Part shown: positions 16,217 through 25,215 of the stretch, piece after piece
Numbering within the stretch: position 1 is the stretch's first letter
Layout: each line of letters opens with the position of its first letter
Origin: SYHX01 sp049317645
GTDB taxonomy: Bacteria; Bacteroidota; Bacteroidia; UBA7662
DNA length: 40,905 nt
Assembly: GCA_049317645.1 (NCBI GenBank)
Contig: JBMOHV010000007.1
Span: 1-40,905 of the forward strand
Direction of reading: 5' to 3'
Position numbers and translations under genes: made by a program
The notes under the pieces: model-generated
Databases searched by the model: none
Told to the model about the DNA's origin: nothing
The model's input: only the letters and a program-made list of their open reading frames with translations

Positions 16217-19200
16217 TTAAAAAATGAGGCGCTGAGGATCCAAGGCGCTGAGATCCAGCGTCCAACTCCAACGCGTGTACCAAGGGACCCGAGAGTCCGG
16301 TGAACCGCTTCCAAAATTCCGTTTCAAGTCCTGGCTAACCGCGGCCAGCCAATGAAACTGCATAAAGGGAGCGACCTTGAGGGTGATACCGGTTTCCCAA
16401 CTGAGGGCGGGCAAAGGCGCCAGCCATGGATCATCGTTCGGAATCAAATCAGCGATGGTTTCCAACGGAGACATGGGACTACGGCCATTCCAATTGTTGC
16501 GCTGAACATTGGCAAAGATGCTGAGGGGCAACTTCACAAGGGACCTAGGAAGTTCAAGTTCGAGGTTCACCGCCAATTGATACTCCAAAGGCCTGGACAT
16601 GTGTTGCAACAAAAATTGACTGTACGGCCCGGCCGGGGTCCTAAAACCTGCATCCCGGAGGAGTACCTGACGCCCACCCAATCCGCGCCATGCCGGATCG
16701 TTCCTCCATTGGTCGGCATATTCGGCGGTTGGAACGGCCGCGAGCTTGACCATCTGGGGTCGGGCCCACATCAAATCCTGAGCAGACCATTCCTGAGCTC
16801 CGCCCAAACCGGCCGGACTGTAAAGGCCGGGGCCATTAACAAGGCGACCCCCCTTTCCTTCACGATCATCCAGGTAGGCTTCGTTGCCGTAGGCATAGCC
16901 ACCCCAAAGTCGCAAATTCATTCGCCAGCGATGCCGACCTTCTCCCAAGAGTCGGCTCATGTTGGCATAGGATTCGATCCGTGCAGGGTTCGCCGATCCC
17001 GGGCGCCAACCATTGGCTCTTCCGGTTTGAATCAACCAACCCCATCCCCTGCTTCGCAACACATTTCCGTCGGTATAGGATCCTTTCAAGTAGGGCCAAA
17101 TACCGGTCGGAACCACGGCTGAATCCCCAGCCCAGGCGGAGCGACCCCAATTGAACTTGTTGGATTCATCTTGACGGGTTGTTGTGGCAAGGGGTCCATA
17201 GGATTCGGACGGACCACCGTTGTAACGCTGACGCCAACCCAGCTCCAAACGATGTCTTCTCCCGGGATTGCGAAGGTCTTCAGGAGCCTGCCAACCCAAG
17301 AATCCATGCAAAGTCCCGCCGTTGAGGGGACCCAAACGCTCAAAGCGGCGCCAGTTCAGGCTTGCACTCCACTGAGGGCCGTAGGACTGACGAGGAAACC
17401 AACGGTAATCCACTTTCATGGCCCCGCTTAAGGCCCGACTTCGGGTCCCTACCTGCAGCAAGCCTCGGTATTGCAAATTGGTTGGCAACAAAATCGGACT
17501 CATGACCAAGAGCCCTGGGGTCCAGCCCTCCGTTTCTAGGTAATTGATCCACGGAAGCCAGGAGAAGCGCTGACCCTCGAAATCCAAGGGCAAGGAAGGC
17601 TTCCAAACAGAGCGACCTTCCGAATGATTCTGCGAACGCACATAAAGCGGCAGGACATGATCCGGATCCAGAACCAAACCTTTTGGAAGGACCGGTGAAT
17701 TCCACCGCATGGTCCGCTTGCCTTCAAAACCCTCCACCCATTCTTGTCGGATGATACGACCCCCGGTATCGGTGATGGCCAACAGAAGAGGGGTGGCCGT
17801 CCCACGCCCTCGCAATACGGCTTCGAGTTCCCAACCACTTGATTTGGCACGAATACGCTGACGGATCAACCGGTAATCCAAGGGTTCTGCTTTGCGAAGT
17901 CTTTCCTCAAACCACCAATTCACCGATTTGGAAGCCACCGATGTTTGTTGTTGCAACATCATTTGTTCCTGACTTTTCTGCTTCAAAATCAACTCCATAT
18001 CCTCGGGCGAAGGGTGTCTGAATTTCCAAGTCTGGTAATAGGCCTGCATGCGTCGATCCAATTCCTCTCGGCCCAGATAAGCTTCCAAATAGGTTAATTC
18101 CAAGGCGGTTTTTTTGTAAGCCAGGGTTCCGTAAGTTTCCCCGTCGTAATCCATGGTATGGGAATGCCACAAAGACCGGTCTTTGCCGCGACGCAACGAA
18201 AGCAACAAGGATAGGTTATCCAGGTCCGGCAAAGGTTCCAGGATGCGCTTCAACGCCCCGGACATCTGGCCGAATTGGGCTTCTAGGGGGTTTTGGCCTG
18301 GATAGCGGGTTCGGAGGTACCGGGTTTCGTAAAAGGAATTGAAACCTTCGTCCAAGAAAGGGTGGTCTCTTTCGTTGGAAGCCAGAATGCCGTAGAACCA
18401 ATTATGCCCCACTTCGTGGGCAATAATCAAGTCCAACATGAGAGGTGACCCTCCGGCGGATATCACGGTGATGGTCGGGTATTCCATGCCACCGCCAGCG
18501 CGCAAAGCCCCTTCCACCGCCGTGCAGGTCTTGTACGGATAAGGGCCCAGCCATTGGGAATAATAATAGACCGAGGAATCGACAAAAAGCGTCGCATCTT
18601 TCCATGATTTGTTACGGCCGGTAAAAAAAGCGTAGGTCTTCACCTCTTGGCCATTGATTTCAATTTTGCTTTGACGGACATAATAATCCGGCGCACAAAA
18701 CCAAGCAAAATCATGGGCCTGGTCCAAAACATAGCGCAGTGTTTTGGTGGAAGAAGAGGGAGGGTTCAAAGAATCTCCCCGCGTCGAAAGGGTAGGAAAG
18801 GAATCCAGACCGGCGCAATACATCGCCAAGGAGTCCAACCACTGCTGCTCCGAAGGGGTCTGCAAATCCCCGGAGGAGGCCACTCGGTAAGAGGCAGGGA
18901 CCGTGATATCCACCTCAAAAGAACCAAATTCACTAAAAAACTCGCCTTGGTCCAAATAAGGCAAGGGATGCCAACCTTTGGTATCGTAAACCGCTGGCTT
19001 GGGGTACCACTGGGTGATTTGGTATTGATTTCCAACATGGCCCATCCGCGAAAAATCCCCGGGGATGCGGACCCTAAAGGGGGTCTCCAGGGTCACGGTG
19101 GCCCCGGGCAACAAGGGTTGTTCCAAATAAACGGTGGCGATATCGGGGGTATCGGCATGCCAGAATTCCCAACGCAGCTTTTGACCGTTGACCCTAAATT

Positions 19201-19573
19201 CCAGCGAATCCATTCCTCCTCGAAGGCTGTCCGCCGCAAATCGAAATCGGGTACTTCCACCGGCCAATTGTTGCTGGGCAAAGGCGGTACGCGTTGACGA
19301 GTAGGCATTGGGATGCAGGTGCATGACCAAACGATCAAGCGTCTGGGGCGATTGATTCGTATAATCCATGGACAGGCGACCGTGCAACACATGATGAACA
19401 GGATCCAAGCTCACCTGGATTCGATAGTTCAACTTCTGCTGAAAATAATCAGGAGCCGCCGCCAAAGTCCGGTTGGTTCCCCAACCCATCAACCCTAGGA
19501 GGAGCATAAAAAATCGAACCTGCGAGGTTCGAAAGAGGGTCGTTTGAAAAAAGAAAGGTGAATGTTTTAACAT
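16217..19573 (-). CDS. M1 family metallopeptidase with C-terminal outer-membrane barrel-like domain
   Basis: This is a zinc aminopeptidase-type protein, 1118 residues. A signal sequence (LLLGLMGW core) precedes the M1 N-terminal saddle and catalytic domains. GGGMEYP near residue 362 is the substrate-anchoring loop, and HEVGH at 386-390 with the third zinc ligand Glu409 in FLDEGF gives the exact HExxH-x18-E spacing. From about residue 680 the sequence changes to alternating hydrophobic/polar strands rich in Trp, Tyr and Arg, and ends with Leu-Ile-Phe, the terminal aromatic typical of outer-membrane barrels. I infer a peptidase held in the outer membrane. Secretion and zinc binding are well supported; the barrel is inferred from pattern. 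The ATG at 19573 lies in a repeated sequence block. Confidence 0.85.
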   Translation of the reverse strand: MLKHSPFFFQTTLFRTSQVRFFMLLLGLMGWGTNRTLAAAPDYFQQKLNYRIQVSLDPVHHVLHGRLSMDYTNQSPQTLDRLVMHLHPNAYSSTRTAFAQQQLAGGSTRFRFAADSLRGGMDSLEFRVNGQKLRWEFWHADTPDIATVYLEQPLLPGATVTLETPFRVRIPGDFSRMGHVGNQYQITQWYPKPAVYDTKGWHPLPYLDQGEFFSEFGSFEVDITVPASYRVASSGDLQTPSEQQWLDSLAMYCAGLDSFPTLSTRGDSLNPPSSSTKTLRYVLDQAHDFAWFCAPDYYVRQSKIEINGQEVKTYAFFTGRNKSWKDATLFVDSSVYYYSQWLGPYPYKTCTAVEGALRAGGGMEYPTITVISAGGSPLMLDLIIAHEVGHNWFYGILASNERDHPFLDEGFNSFYETRYLRTRYPGQNPLEAQFGQMSGALKRILEPLPDLDNLSLLLSLRRGKDRSLWHSHTMDYDGETYGTLAYKKTALELTYLEAYLGREELDRRMQAYYQTWKFRHPSPEDMELILKQKSQEQMMLQQQTSVASKSVNWWFEERLRKAEPLDYRLIRQRIRAKSSGWELEAVLRGRGTATPLLLAITDTGGRIIRQEWVEGFEGKRTMRWNSPVLPKGLVLDPDHVLPLYVRSQNHSEGRSVWKPSLPLDFEGQRFSWLPWINYLETEGWTPGLLVMSPILLPTNLQYRGLLQVGTRSRALSGAMKVDYRWFPRQSYGPQWSASLNWRRFERLGPLNGGTLHGFLGWQAPEDLRNPGRRHRLELGWRQRYNGGPSESYGPLATTTRQDESNKFNWGRSAWAGDSAVVPTGIWPYLKGSYTDGNVLRSRGWGWLIQTGRANGWRPGSANPARIESYANMSRLLGEGRHRWRMNLRLWGGYAYGNEAYLDDREGKGGRLVNGPGLYSPAGLGGAQEWSAQDLMWARPQMVKLAAVPTAEYADQWRNDPAWRGLGGRQVLLRDAGFRTPAGPYSQFLLQHMSRPLEYQLAVNLELELPRSLVKLPLSIFANVQRNNWNGRSPMSPLETIADLIPNDDPWLAPLPALSWETGITLKVAPFMQFHWLAAVSQDLKRNFGSGSPDSRVPWYTRWSWTLDLSALDPQRLIF

Positions 19574-19624
19574 ATTAAAAGGCGGATGTTTTAACCTATT
19601 GAAAGATGATGTTTTAACCTATTG
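19562..19624. repeat. Imperfect triplication around the M1 peptidase start codon
   Basis: Three copies of a 15-base core occur with a 23-24 bp period (atgttttaacatatt, then atgttttaacctatt twice). On the minus strand the last copy contains the ATG start; in the two upstream copies that codon reads AGG. The repeat therefore spans the start codon and the 5' leader of the M1 peptidase gene. Confidence 0.85.
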
Positions 19625-19731
19625 TCTTTGGAGGATTCAACGGATCAACGATGTTTGGTTGGTTTTTGAAAGATAAACAGCCTTTGCCTTGGGCTCTTTG
19701 TCAAATATTGCTAATTTAACCTGCCATACGG

Positions 19732-21435
19732 CTAGGAACCCATGCGTACCAGCCCGTTATAGGTCATGATGCAGCGCTGACCCGCTAATTCCGAAACCGG
19801 AAAATCGCCCACCACCGCTGTTTCTTCCAAATAAGGAGCCAATCGCTCATCGAAACGGATGGAATGCCCCACGGGAACATAAAGGGTCCACTGTGCTTTT
19901 TGCATTCGAAAACCATCACTTTTGGGAAAATAAATCCCTTCCGCCAAGGCAATGCGCCCCGTGCTATCGCAGGTATACGAAGTCCCTGCCGAGGCCGAAC
20001 GAGTCTTGGCCTGTGCCTTGCTTCGACCCGCCGCGCGGAGGTTGGACTTGAGCGAGGCCCTGCCTTCGGTCGGAACCAAGCGAATACCCAAACTATTGAC
20101 ATAAATTCTTGGACCGGCCATGCGCCAGCGGGTTGGCTCCGCATCCCATTCAACCAAATTCCAGGACTCGGAATCATGGTTGGATTCGACCGGACCTGTC
20201 CAAAATTCATCCTCGACAACGCGAGCCTCTCCATCAAAATCAACCGGTCTACCTTGTTCATCAAGAAAGGCGGGCATAAGGCCCAAGGACCAGGAGTTCA
20301 CCGTGCTATCCAGGGAAATCGTTTGGGTCGTAACGGCTTTGTGTTCAATATCCTCTGCGTAATAAACCAAGGGAAGAAGGGTCAACGCCGCACCCAAAAC
20401 AAAGGAAAGAAAAGAAAAACCCAGCAGGGCGCCAAAAAAACGAAAGGGCGCACCGCGCAATAAGCGAACAGCCAAGACCCCCATAAAAACCAAGGGACCA
20501 ACCAACAACAGGACCAAGGCCATCCAACCCACACCCCATGAAAGCGTTGAGGGCCAAAACAAAGCCACCCATTCATGCAGCGAACCATCACCTTCCACCA
20601 AAATTCCATCACCCACCCCTTGCCCCATCCAAAAAAACCAAAACACCATCCCAAGGGCTAACACAAAAACCGCCGTCCCCAAGGCCAGGAAGAACCCAAC
20701 CAATTTCCCCAGGCCCCTCAAAACCGGAGCCGCAATTCCGTTGGCATTGCGTGCCCAACCCCTCAACGAAGCCTCCCAGCGACGATGATTGGTTGGGTTC
20801 TGCAGGGTCTGCTCCACCGCCCGGTACTCTTCCTCCACCTTGTTACGAATCGACTCCAATGTCACCGCCCGACCCTGCATCGCCAGCCTATCGGCCGTCG
20901 ACCTGGCCTTGGGCACGGCCACCCACAACACCAAATACGCAAAGACCCCTATGCCCGTAAAGAGCCCCAACAAAAGAACCACCACGCGGACCAAGGCCAA
21001 ATCCAACCCAAAATAGGCTGCCAAACCCGCCGAAACCCCTCCTATCACCCGCCGACTCCCATCCCGAAAAAGACGCTTTGGAGCCGGAATATCGCCTTGG
21101 TAATCAAATCGATCGCCGGATCCCGGCCGTTTTCCTGTGAGCGATTCATGGTCCGAAAAAGCATCCACCGGGCCTTCCGTCCACTGCGAAGGACTCCCCA
21201 AAATTTGAATGACCGATTCCACATCGTTGAGCGTTATCACGCCTGATTTTCCAGACCATCGTTCCACGATTAACTCTGCAAAACGGGATTCGATATCGGA
21301 TAAAATCTCTTCGCGTCCCTCGGTATTATCAAGGTGTCTTTTGATGGAATCCAAGTATTGAACCAGCTGACGATGGGCATCCTCTTCGGCATGCATCAGG
21401 TGGCCCCCCAGGTGAATAGATACGGTTGTTTTCAT
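19732..21435 (-). CDS. PspC-domain membrane protein
   Basis: This 567-residue protein has a cytoplasmic N-terminal region (HAEEDAHRQLVQYLDSIKRH and a following helical segment also seen in related Bacteroidota proteins), then the PspC domain (LFRDGSRRVIGGVSAGLAAY, about residues 115-180) with its membrane helix, a further set of three hydrophobic helices around 245-355, and a C-terminal soluble part that is probably outside the cytoplasm. PspC domains act in envelope-stress responses in Proteobacteria; in Bacteroidota the function is unproven. The PadR-type regulator is immediately upstream (28 bp), a pairing commonly seen in this phylum, and the two likely form one operon controlled by the palindrome at 21811. 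The ATG at 21435 was chosen over an upstream in-frame start because it begins the conserved region. Confidence 0.88.
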   Translation of the reverse strand: MKTTVSIHLGGHLMHAEEDAHRQLVQYLDSIKRHLDNTEGREEILSDIESRFAELIVERWSGKSGVITLNDVESVIQILGSPSQWTEGPVDAFSDHESLTGKRPGSGDRFDYQGDIPAPKRLFRDGSRRVIGGVSAGLAAYFGLDLALVRVVVLLLGLFTGIGVFAYLVLWVAVPKARSTADRLAMQGRAVTLESIRNKVEEEYRAVEQTLQNPTNHRRWEASLRGWARNANGIAAPVLRGLGKLVGFFLALGTAVFVLALGMVFWFFWMGQGVGDGILVEGDGSLHEWVALFWPSTLSWGVGWMALVLLLVGPLVFMGVLAVRLLRGAPFRFFGALLGFSFLSFVLGAALTLLPLVYYAEDIEHKAVTTQTISLDSTVNSWSLGLMPAFLDEQGRPVDFDGEARVVEDEFWTGPVESNHDSESWNLVEWDAEPTRWRMAGPRIYVNSLGIRLVPTEGRASLKSNLRAAGRSKAQAKTRSASAGTSYTCDSTGRIALAEGIYFPKSDGFRMQKAQWTLYVPVGHSIRFDERLAPYLEETAVVGDFPVSELAGQRCIMTYNGLVRMGS

Positions 21436-21463
21436 GATAAGGCTTCGTTTATTTAAAATAGAA

Positions 21464-21787
21464 TCACTGCGATAAAGAGGCAACGGCGTCGGTAAATGCA
21501 ATCCATTCCCGGTCCAGGTCCGATAGGATGACCTGACCCTGGTCCGTGAGGCGGTAGTACTTTCGGGGGGGGCCGCTTTTGGATTCCTCCCAGCGATAAT
21601 CCAACCAACCTGCGTTTTTCATCCGGGTCAGGAGGGGGTACAAGGTTCCCTCTACCACCAACATATCCGCGTTCCGTAGGTCGTTCAGCAAATCACTCGC
21701 ATAAGCCTCGCCCCGTCCCAAAACCCGCAGGATGCAGAGCTCCAGGACCCCTTTGCGCATTTGCGCTCGTACATTTTCCATGTTCAT
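21464..21787 (-). CDS. PadR family transcriptional regulator
   Basis: This winged-helix regulator of about 107 residues has the family size. The PadR core is visible as RKGVLELCILRVLGRGEAY, with a wing region VEGTLYPLLTRMKNAGWL and SGPPRKYYRLTDQG. PadR proteins bind inverted repeats as dimers and repress their own operon. Two ATG codons, at 21787 and 21781, both fit; the longer form was used. It precedes the PspC gene by 28 bp, and a perfect 8-bp-arm palindrome lies 24 bp upstream of its start, which argues for autoregulation. The inducing signal is unknown. Confidence 0.93.
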   Translation of the reverse strand: MNMENVRAQMRKGVLELCILRVLGRGEAYASDLLNDLRNADMLVVEGTLYPLLTRMKNAGWLDYRWEESKSGPPRKYYRLTDQGQVILSDLDREWIAFTDAVASLSQ

Positions 21788-21810
21788 GGGGCAAACATAC
21801 ATCCGCCAAG

Positions 21811-21831
21811 GTACTTTGCAATACAAAGTAC
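21811..21831. promoter_or_regulatory. Palindromic operator candidate for PadR
   Basis: The arms gtactttg and caaagtac are exact inverted repeats around the 5-bp centre caata. The site is 24 bp upstream of the PadR start and inside the likely promoter. Length, symmetry and position fit a dimeric PadR binding site. Confidence 0.7.
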
Positions 21832-21953
21832 TATTTTATTATAAATTTAAGTTTTTGTGAAGCATGGGTCCTTATTCACGAATTTCTCCCCCTTTGTTCA
21901 AAAAACCCTGGCACGGATCAACGCAATGACCGCCTATCCACCCGTTTGAGCCC

Positions 21954-21961
21954 TATTTTTG
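21954..21961 (+). promoter_or_regulatory. Candidate -7 promoter element for the TPR operon
   Basis: The octamer tatttttg matches TAnnTTTG, 15 bp before the TTG start of the TPR gene. No TTG box is present at a suitable -33 spacing. If used, the leader would be only about ten bases. Confidence 0.3.
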
Positions 21962-21976
21962 TGAAAATATTCCCCT

Positions 21977-23410
21977 TTGACCGATTGGAGTGACCCCTTT
22001 GACGAACAGGATCCCGAAACAAGGGAGAATGTCGAACGCTTTGAGCAAACCTTGAGCAGCAGTTTCTCTTGGTTTTTTGACTCCGAGGAGTTGGAGCAGA
22101 TTTTTGATTATTATTTGGAACGGGGCCATATGGACAAAGCCGAACAGGTTTTGTCCAAAGGCTTGGAACAATCGCCCAACCACGCCGGCTTTATGTTACG
22201 AAAGGCCCAAATGATGATGGGCAGTGGCGAAATCCGTCAGGCCGAAGAACTCCTCGACAAAGCCCTCCGGATCAATCCCACCTTGGTCGAGCTCCACCTC
22301 ACGCGCTCCTCCCTCTACGATTACCGCAACCAGACCAACCGTGCCCTGCTCCACCTTCGCAAAGCCGAACAATTAGCGGACGCGGAACAGATGCCTTCGG
22401 TTCAATTGGCTTTTGGAATGGTCTTTATGAATGCAGGTCGTTGGCGCTCCGCCATGGATCATTTTTTGTTATGCGTCCAAAAAGAACAAGTCGACCAGGA
22501 ACACCTTCTTTACGATTTGGGGTATTGTTACCATCAACTCGAATTAATGGACGATGGCATCGCTTTTTTTGAGGAACAAATCAACCAGAACCCCTTTTCC
22601 GATGCGGCCTGGTACAACCAGGGCATTCTTTACAACCAGGCCGGCCTTTTCGAAAAAGCCCTGGATGCCTTTGAATACGCACTCTTGATTCGTCCGGATC
22701 TGTCCATGGCCCATTTTAACCGGGCCAATACCTTGATCAACCTCGAAAAATATCCCGAGGCCTTGGAACAAATGCAGGATGCCATCCGTTGCGAGCCCGA
22801 TTATCCCCTGTTTATGAATGGACTGGGGGTATGTTACGAAAAACTCAACCGCATGGAGGAGGCCTTGGCGCGTTACGAAGAGGCAGCCACCTTGGACCCG
22901 CTTTTGGCGGATGCCTGGTATGGGCAGGCCGCCTGCAAGGCCCAATCCGAGTCATGGTCCGCCGCCTTGGTCCTCATCAACCGCGCCTTGGAATTGGCGG
23001 CCGATCACGAAGAATACTGGTACGAAAAAGGACGTATCCTCATGGCTTTGGCCCGCTACGACGAAGCCGAACAGGTTTTGGCGGAAGCCCTGCGACTGGA
23101 CGAAGGTTTCTGGGAAGCCCGCATTCTCCTGGTGTCCCTGTTTTTAGCTGTGGATCGTTATGAAGACGCCCTGCGTTGCATACAGGATGGTCAAGAACCG
23201 CACAAGGACGATGCCGCTTATTTCTTCGAATTAGCCGGTCTGATCTTTGCCTTTGAAATCAAAGAACTCTTGGATTTAGCCCATACCTGCTTGCAATGGG
23301 GCCTTTCGGTGGATCCTTCAGAATCGCATCATTTGTTAACCTTCTGGCCGGAGGCCCACAGCAACAGCGAGGTGGTGGCCCTCCTTCGCGAATACAAGGC
23401 CCTGGATTAA
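21977..23410 (+). CDS. Tetratricopeptide repeat protein
   Basis: This 477-residue protein consists almost wholly of TPR helical hairpins; about nine to ten units are visible (for example GHMDKAEQVLSKGLEQSPNH, DAAWYNQGILYNQAGLFEKA, YEEAATLDPLLADAWYGQAA). No signal peptide or membrane segment is seen, so it is probably cytoplasmic and acts as a protein-binding scaffold. The start must be the TTG at 21977: a stop lies five codons upstream in frame and no ATG occurs before the repeats begin. It is the first gene of a five-gene run with the ComA-family gene (25 bp downstream), DUF368, aroE and uvrB. Related Bacteroidota proteins often sit in the same position, but the partner is unknown. Confidence 0.85.
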   Translation: MTDWSDPFDEQDPETRENVERFEQTLSSSFSWFFDSEELEQIFDYYLERGHMDKAEQVLSKGLEQSPNHAGFMLRKAQMMMGSGEIRQAEELLDKALRINPTLVELHLTRSSLYDYRNQTNRALLHLRKAEQLADAEQMPSVQLAFGMVFMNAGRWRSAMDHFLLCVQKEQVDQEHLLYDLGYCYHQLELMDDGIAFFEEQINQNPFSDAAWYNQGILYNQAGLFEKALDAFEYALLIRPDLSMAHFNRANTLINLEKYPEALEQMQDAIRCEPDYPLFMNGLGVCYEKLNRMEEALARYEEAATLDPLLADAWYGQAACKAQSESWSAALVLINRALELAADHEEYWYEKGRILMALARYDEAEQVLAEALRLDEGFWEARILLVSLFLAVDRYEDALRCIQDGQEPHKDDAAYFFELAGLIFAFEIKELLDLAHTCLQWGLSVDPSESHHLLTFWPEAHSNSEVVALLREYKALD

Positions 23411-23435
23411 ACCCTTTACCCCCTGAACTTATTAA

Positions 23436-24227
23436 ATGCCGTCGATGGCTGATTTTAACTTTGACTTTAAGACGAGGTTGGGGCAAGTCCCCGACCGGCG
23501 TAACAAACCCCGCCAGGACGGTTTGACCATGGTTATGGACAAAGGTCTCAGCCTGTCCGAGGCCGAAGCCTTCCTCGAAAACGGCGCAGAACATACCGAT
23601 TTGGTCAAATTGGGATGGTCCACCGGCCTTTTTAACCGAAAATTACACGATAAGATTCATTGTTATCGACAGGCTAACATTCGTTGTTATTTGGGGGGAA
23701 CCCTCTTTGAATTGTTTGCGGCCCGTCAACGAACCGATGAATTCAAACGCCTCTTGGACGAATTGGGGCTCGATACAGTCGAAATTTCGGATGGTTCACT
23801 GGACATGTCCCAAGAAATCAAGTGCGGGTACATCCGAGAATTCGCCAAGGATTTTCGTGTTCTCTCCGAGGTCGGCTCCAAAGACGCCGAAAAAATCATT
23901 GCCCCCTACCGGTGGATTGCCATGATGAAGGCTGAGCTGGAGGCAGGTTCCGAAATCGTCATCGCCGAAGCTCGCGAAGCTGGTAATGTCGGTATTTTCA
24001 GAAGCACCGGCGAAGTTCGTTCAGGTCTTGTCGAAGAAATTCTGACCCAAATACCCTCGGCCAAAATTCTTTGGGAAGCCCCTAACAAAGCTCAGCAAAC
24101 CTGGTTCATTAAGATGCAAGGTTGCAATGTTAACCTGGGCAATATTGCACCGCATGAAGTGGTAGCGCTGGAAACCTTGAGGCTCGGTCTCCGAAGCGAT
24201 ACCTTTGCTCAATTTCTGGACTCCTAA
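23436..24227 (+). CDS. Phosphosulfolactate synthase (ComA) family protein
   Basis: The ComA family is a TIM-barrel enzyme group. The archaeal member adds sulfite to phosphoenolpyruvate to make (2R)-phosphosulfolactate, the first step of coenzyme M synthesis. The 263-residue protein shows the family blocks DFNFDFKTR, KPRQDGLTMVMDKG, KLGWSTG, YLGGTLFELF, VEISDGSLDM and FRVLSEVGSKD. Homologues in bacteria and plants without coenzyme M are known, and their function is mostly unproven, so the reaction here is not assured. It lies between the TPR gene and the DUF368 gene on the same strand. The ATG at 23436 has an alternative three codons later. No other sulfolactate gene (comB or comC type) is in the window. 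Confidence 0.88.
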   Translation: MPSMADFNFDFKTRLGQVPDRRNKPRQDGLTMVMDKGLSLSEAEAFLENGAEHTDLVKLGWSTGLFNRKLHDKIHCYRQANIRCYLGGTLFELFAARQRTDEFKRLLDELGLDTVEISDGSLDMSQEIKCGYIREFAKDFRVLSEVGSKDAEKIIAPYRWIAMMKAELEAGSEIVIAEAREAGNVGIFRSTGEVRSGLVEEILTQIPSAKILWEAPNKAQQTWFIKMQGCNVNLGNIAPHEVVALETLRLGLRSDTFAQFLDS

Positions 24228-24270
24228 AGCCTAGGTGCCAAGACCCTTCCCTAAAAACCCGCCACCCGCC

Positions 24271-25215
24271 ATGCGCTCCCTTCTTTTATACCTCAAAGGC
24301 GTCGCCATGGGCGCTGCCGATGTTGTACCCGGTGTCTCCGGTGGAACCATTGCCTTTATTTCGGGCATTTACGAAACCCTGCTTCAAGCCCTGCGTTCAT
24401 TCGATGCGGCCCTGCTGAGGTTGGTGTTACGAAGGGAATGGTCGGCCGCGTGGGCCAAAATCAACGGAAGCTTTTTGGTGGTTTTGCTTTCCGGAATAGC
24501 AACGAGTATTTTATTGCTTTCCAAACTGATGCTTTACCTCTTGGAATTTCATCCTGTTCCAACTTGGTCTTTCTTCCTGGGCTTGATTCTGGCCAGCATA
24601 GCGGGCGTTTGTCGTGGATTGGATCTGCGATCCCTTCGGTTTGGAATCGGTTTTGTGTTAGGAACGGTTTTGGCCTACGGTATCACGGTGATGTCGCCAA
24701 CCCAAACCCCCGAGGCCCTTTGGTTCATTTTTGTAAGCGGAGCCATTGCCATTTGTGCGATGATACTTCCCGGTATTTCGGGCTCTTTCATTCTTTTGTT
24801 GATGGGCAAATACAAATTCATTCTCCAGGCCTTGCATGAATTCAATTTGCCCGTCATTTTGGTCTTTATGGCCGGTGCAGCCATTGGTTTGCTGTCCTTT
24901 TCGCATCTCCTAACTTGGTTGTTGCGCAAACATCACCTAACCACCGTTTCCCTCCTGGCCGGATTTATGCTGGGCTCCCTGAACAAGGTCTGGCCCTGGA
25001 AACAAACCCTCACCTACTACACGGACAGCAAAGGAGGCCAACACCCTTTGACCGAAGAAAACCTCAGCCCCTGGGCTTACGAAACCTTGACTGGGCTGCC
25101 TGCCCAAACAACGTTGGCCTTGGCCTTGGCCGTTTTGGGAGCCGCTCTAATCCTGGGACTGGAGGCTTGGGGTCGTCATCGCTCGATGTCCGAATCCCAA
25201 ACCACCACGGGGTGA
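24271..25215 (+). CDS. DUF368 (PopT-type) undecaprenyl phosphate transporter
   Basis: DUF368 proteins were shown in other bacteria (PopT) to return undecaprenyl phosphate across the inner membrane for reuse in cell-wall and glycan synthesis. The 314-residue protein has the family signature GAADVVPGVSGGTIAF near the N-terminus, its internal repeat MILPGISGSFILLLMGKY about 170 residues later, and around eight to nine hydrophobic helices, consistent with two inverted repeats. The ATG at 24271 was chosen; a GTG twelve codons upstream is open but adds a proline-rich tail. Its stop overlaps the aroE GTG start by four bases, so translation is probably coupled. Family call is firm; the function is inferred from characterised members. 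Confidence 0.9.
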   Translation: MRSLLLYLKGVAMGAADVVPGVSGGTIAFISGIYETLLQALRSFDAALLRLVLRREWSAAWAKINGSFLVVLLSGIATSILLLSKLMLYLLEFHPVPTWSFFLGLILASIAGVCRGLDLRSLRFGIGFVLGTVLAYGITVMSPTQTPEALWFIFVSGAIAICAMILPGISGSFILLLMGKYKFILQALHEFNLPVILVFMAGAAIGLLSFSHLLTWLLRKHHLTTVSLLAGFMLGSLNKVWPWKQTLTYYTDSKGGQHPLTEENLSPWAYETLTGLPAQTTLALALAVLGAALILGLEAWGRHRSMSESQTTTG

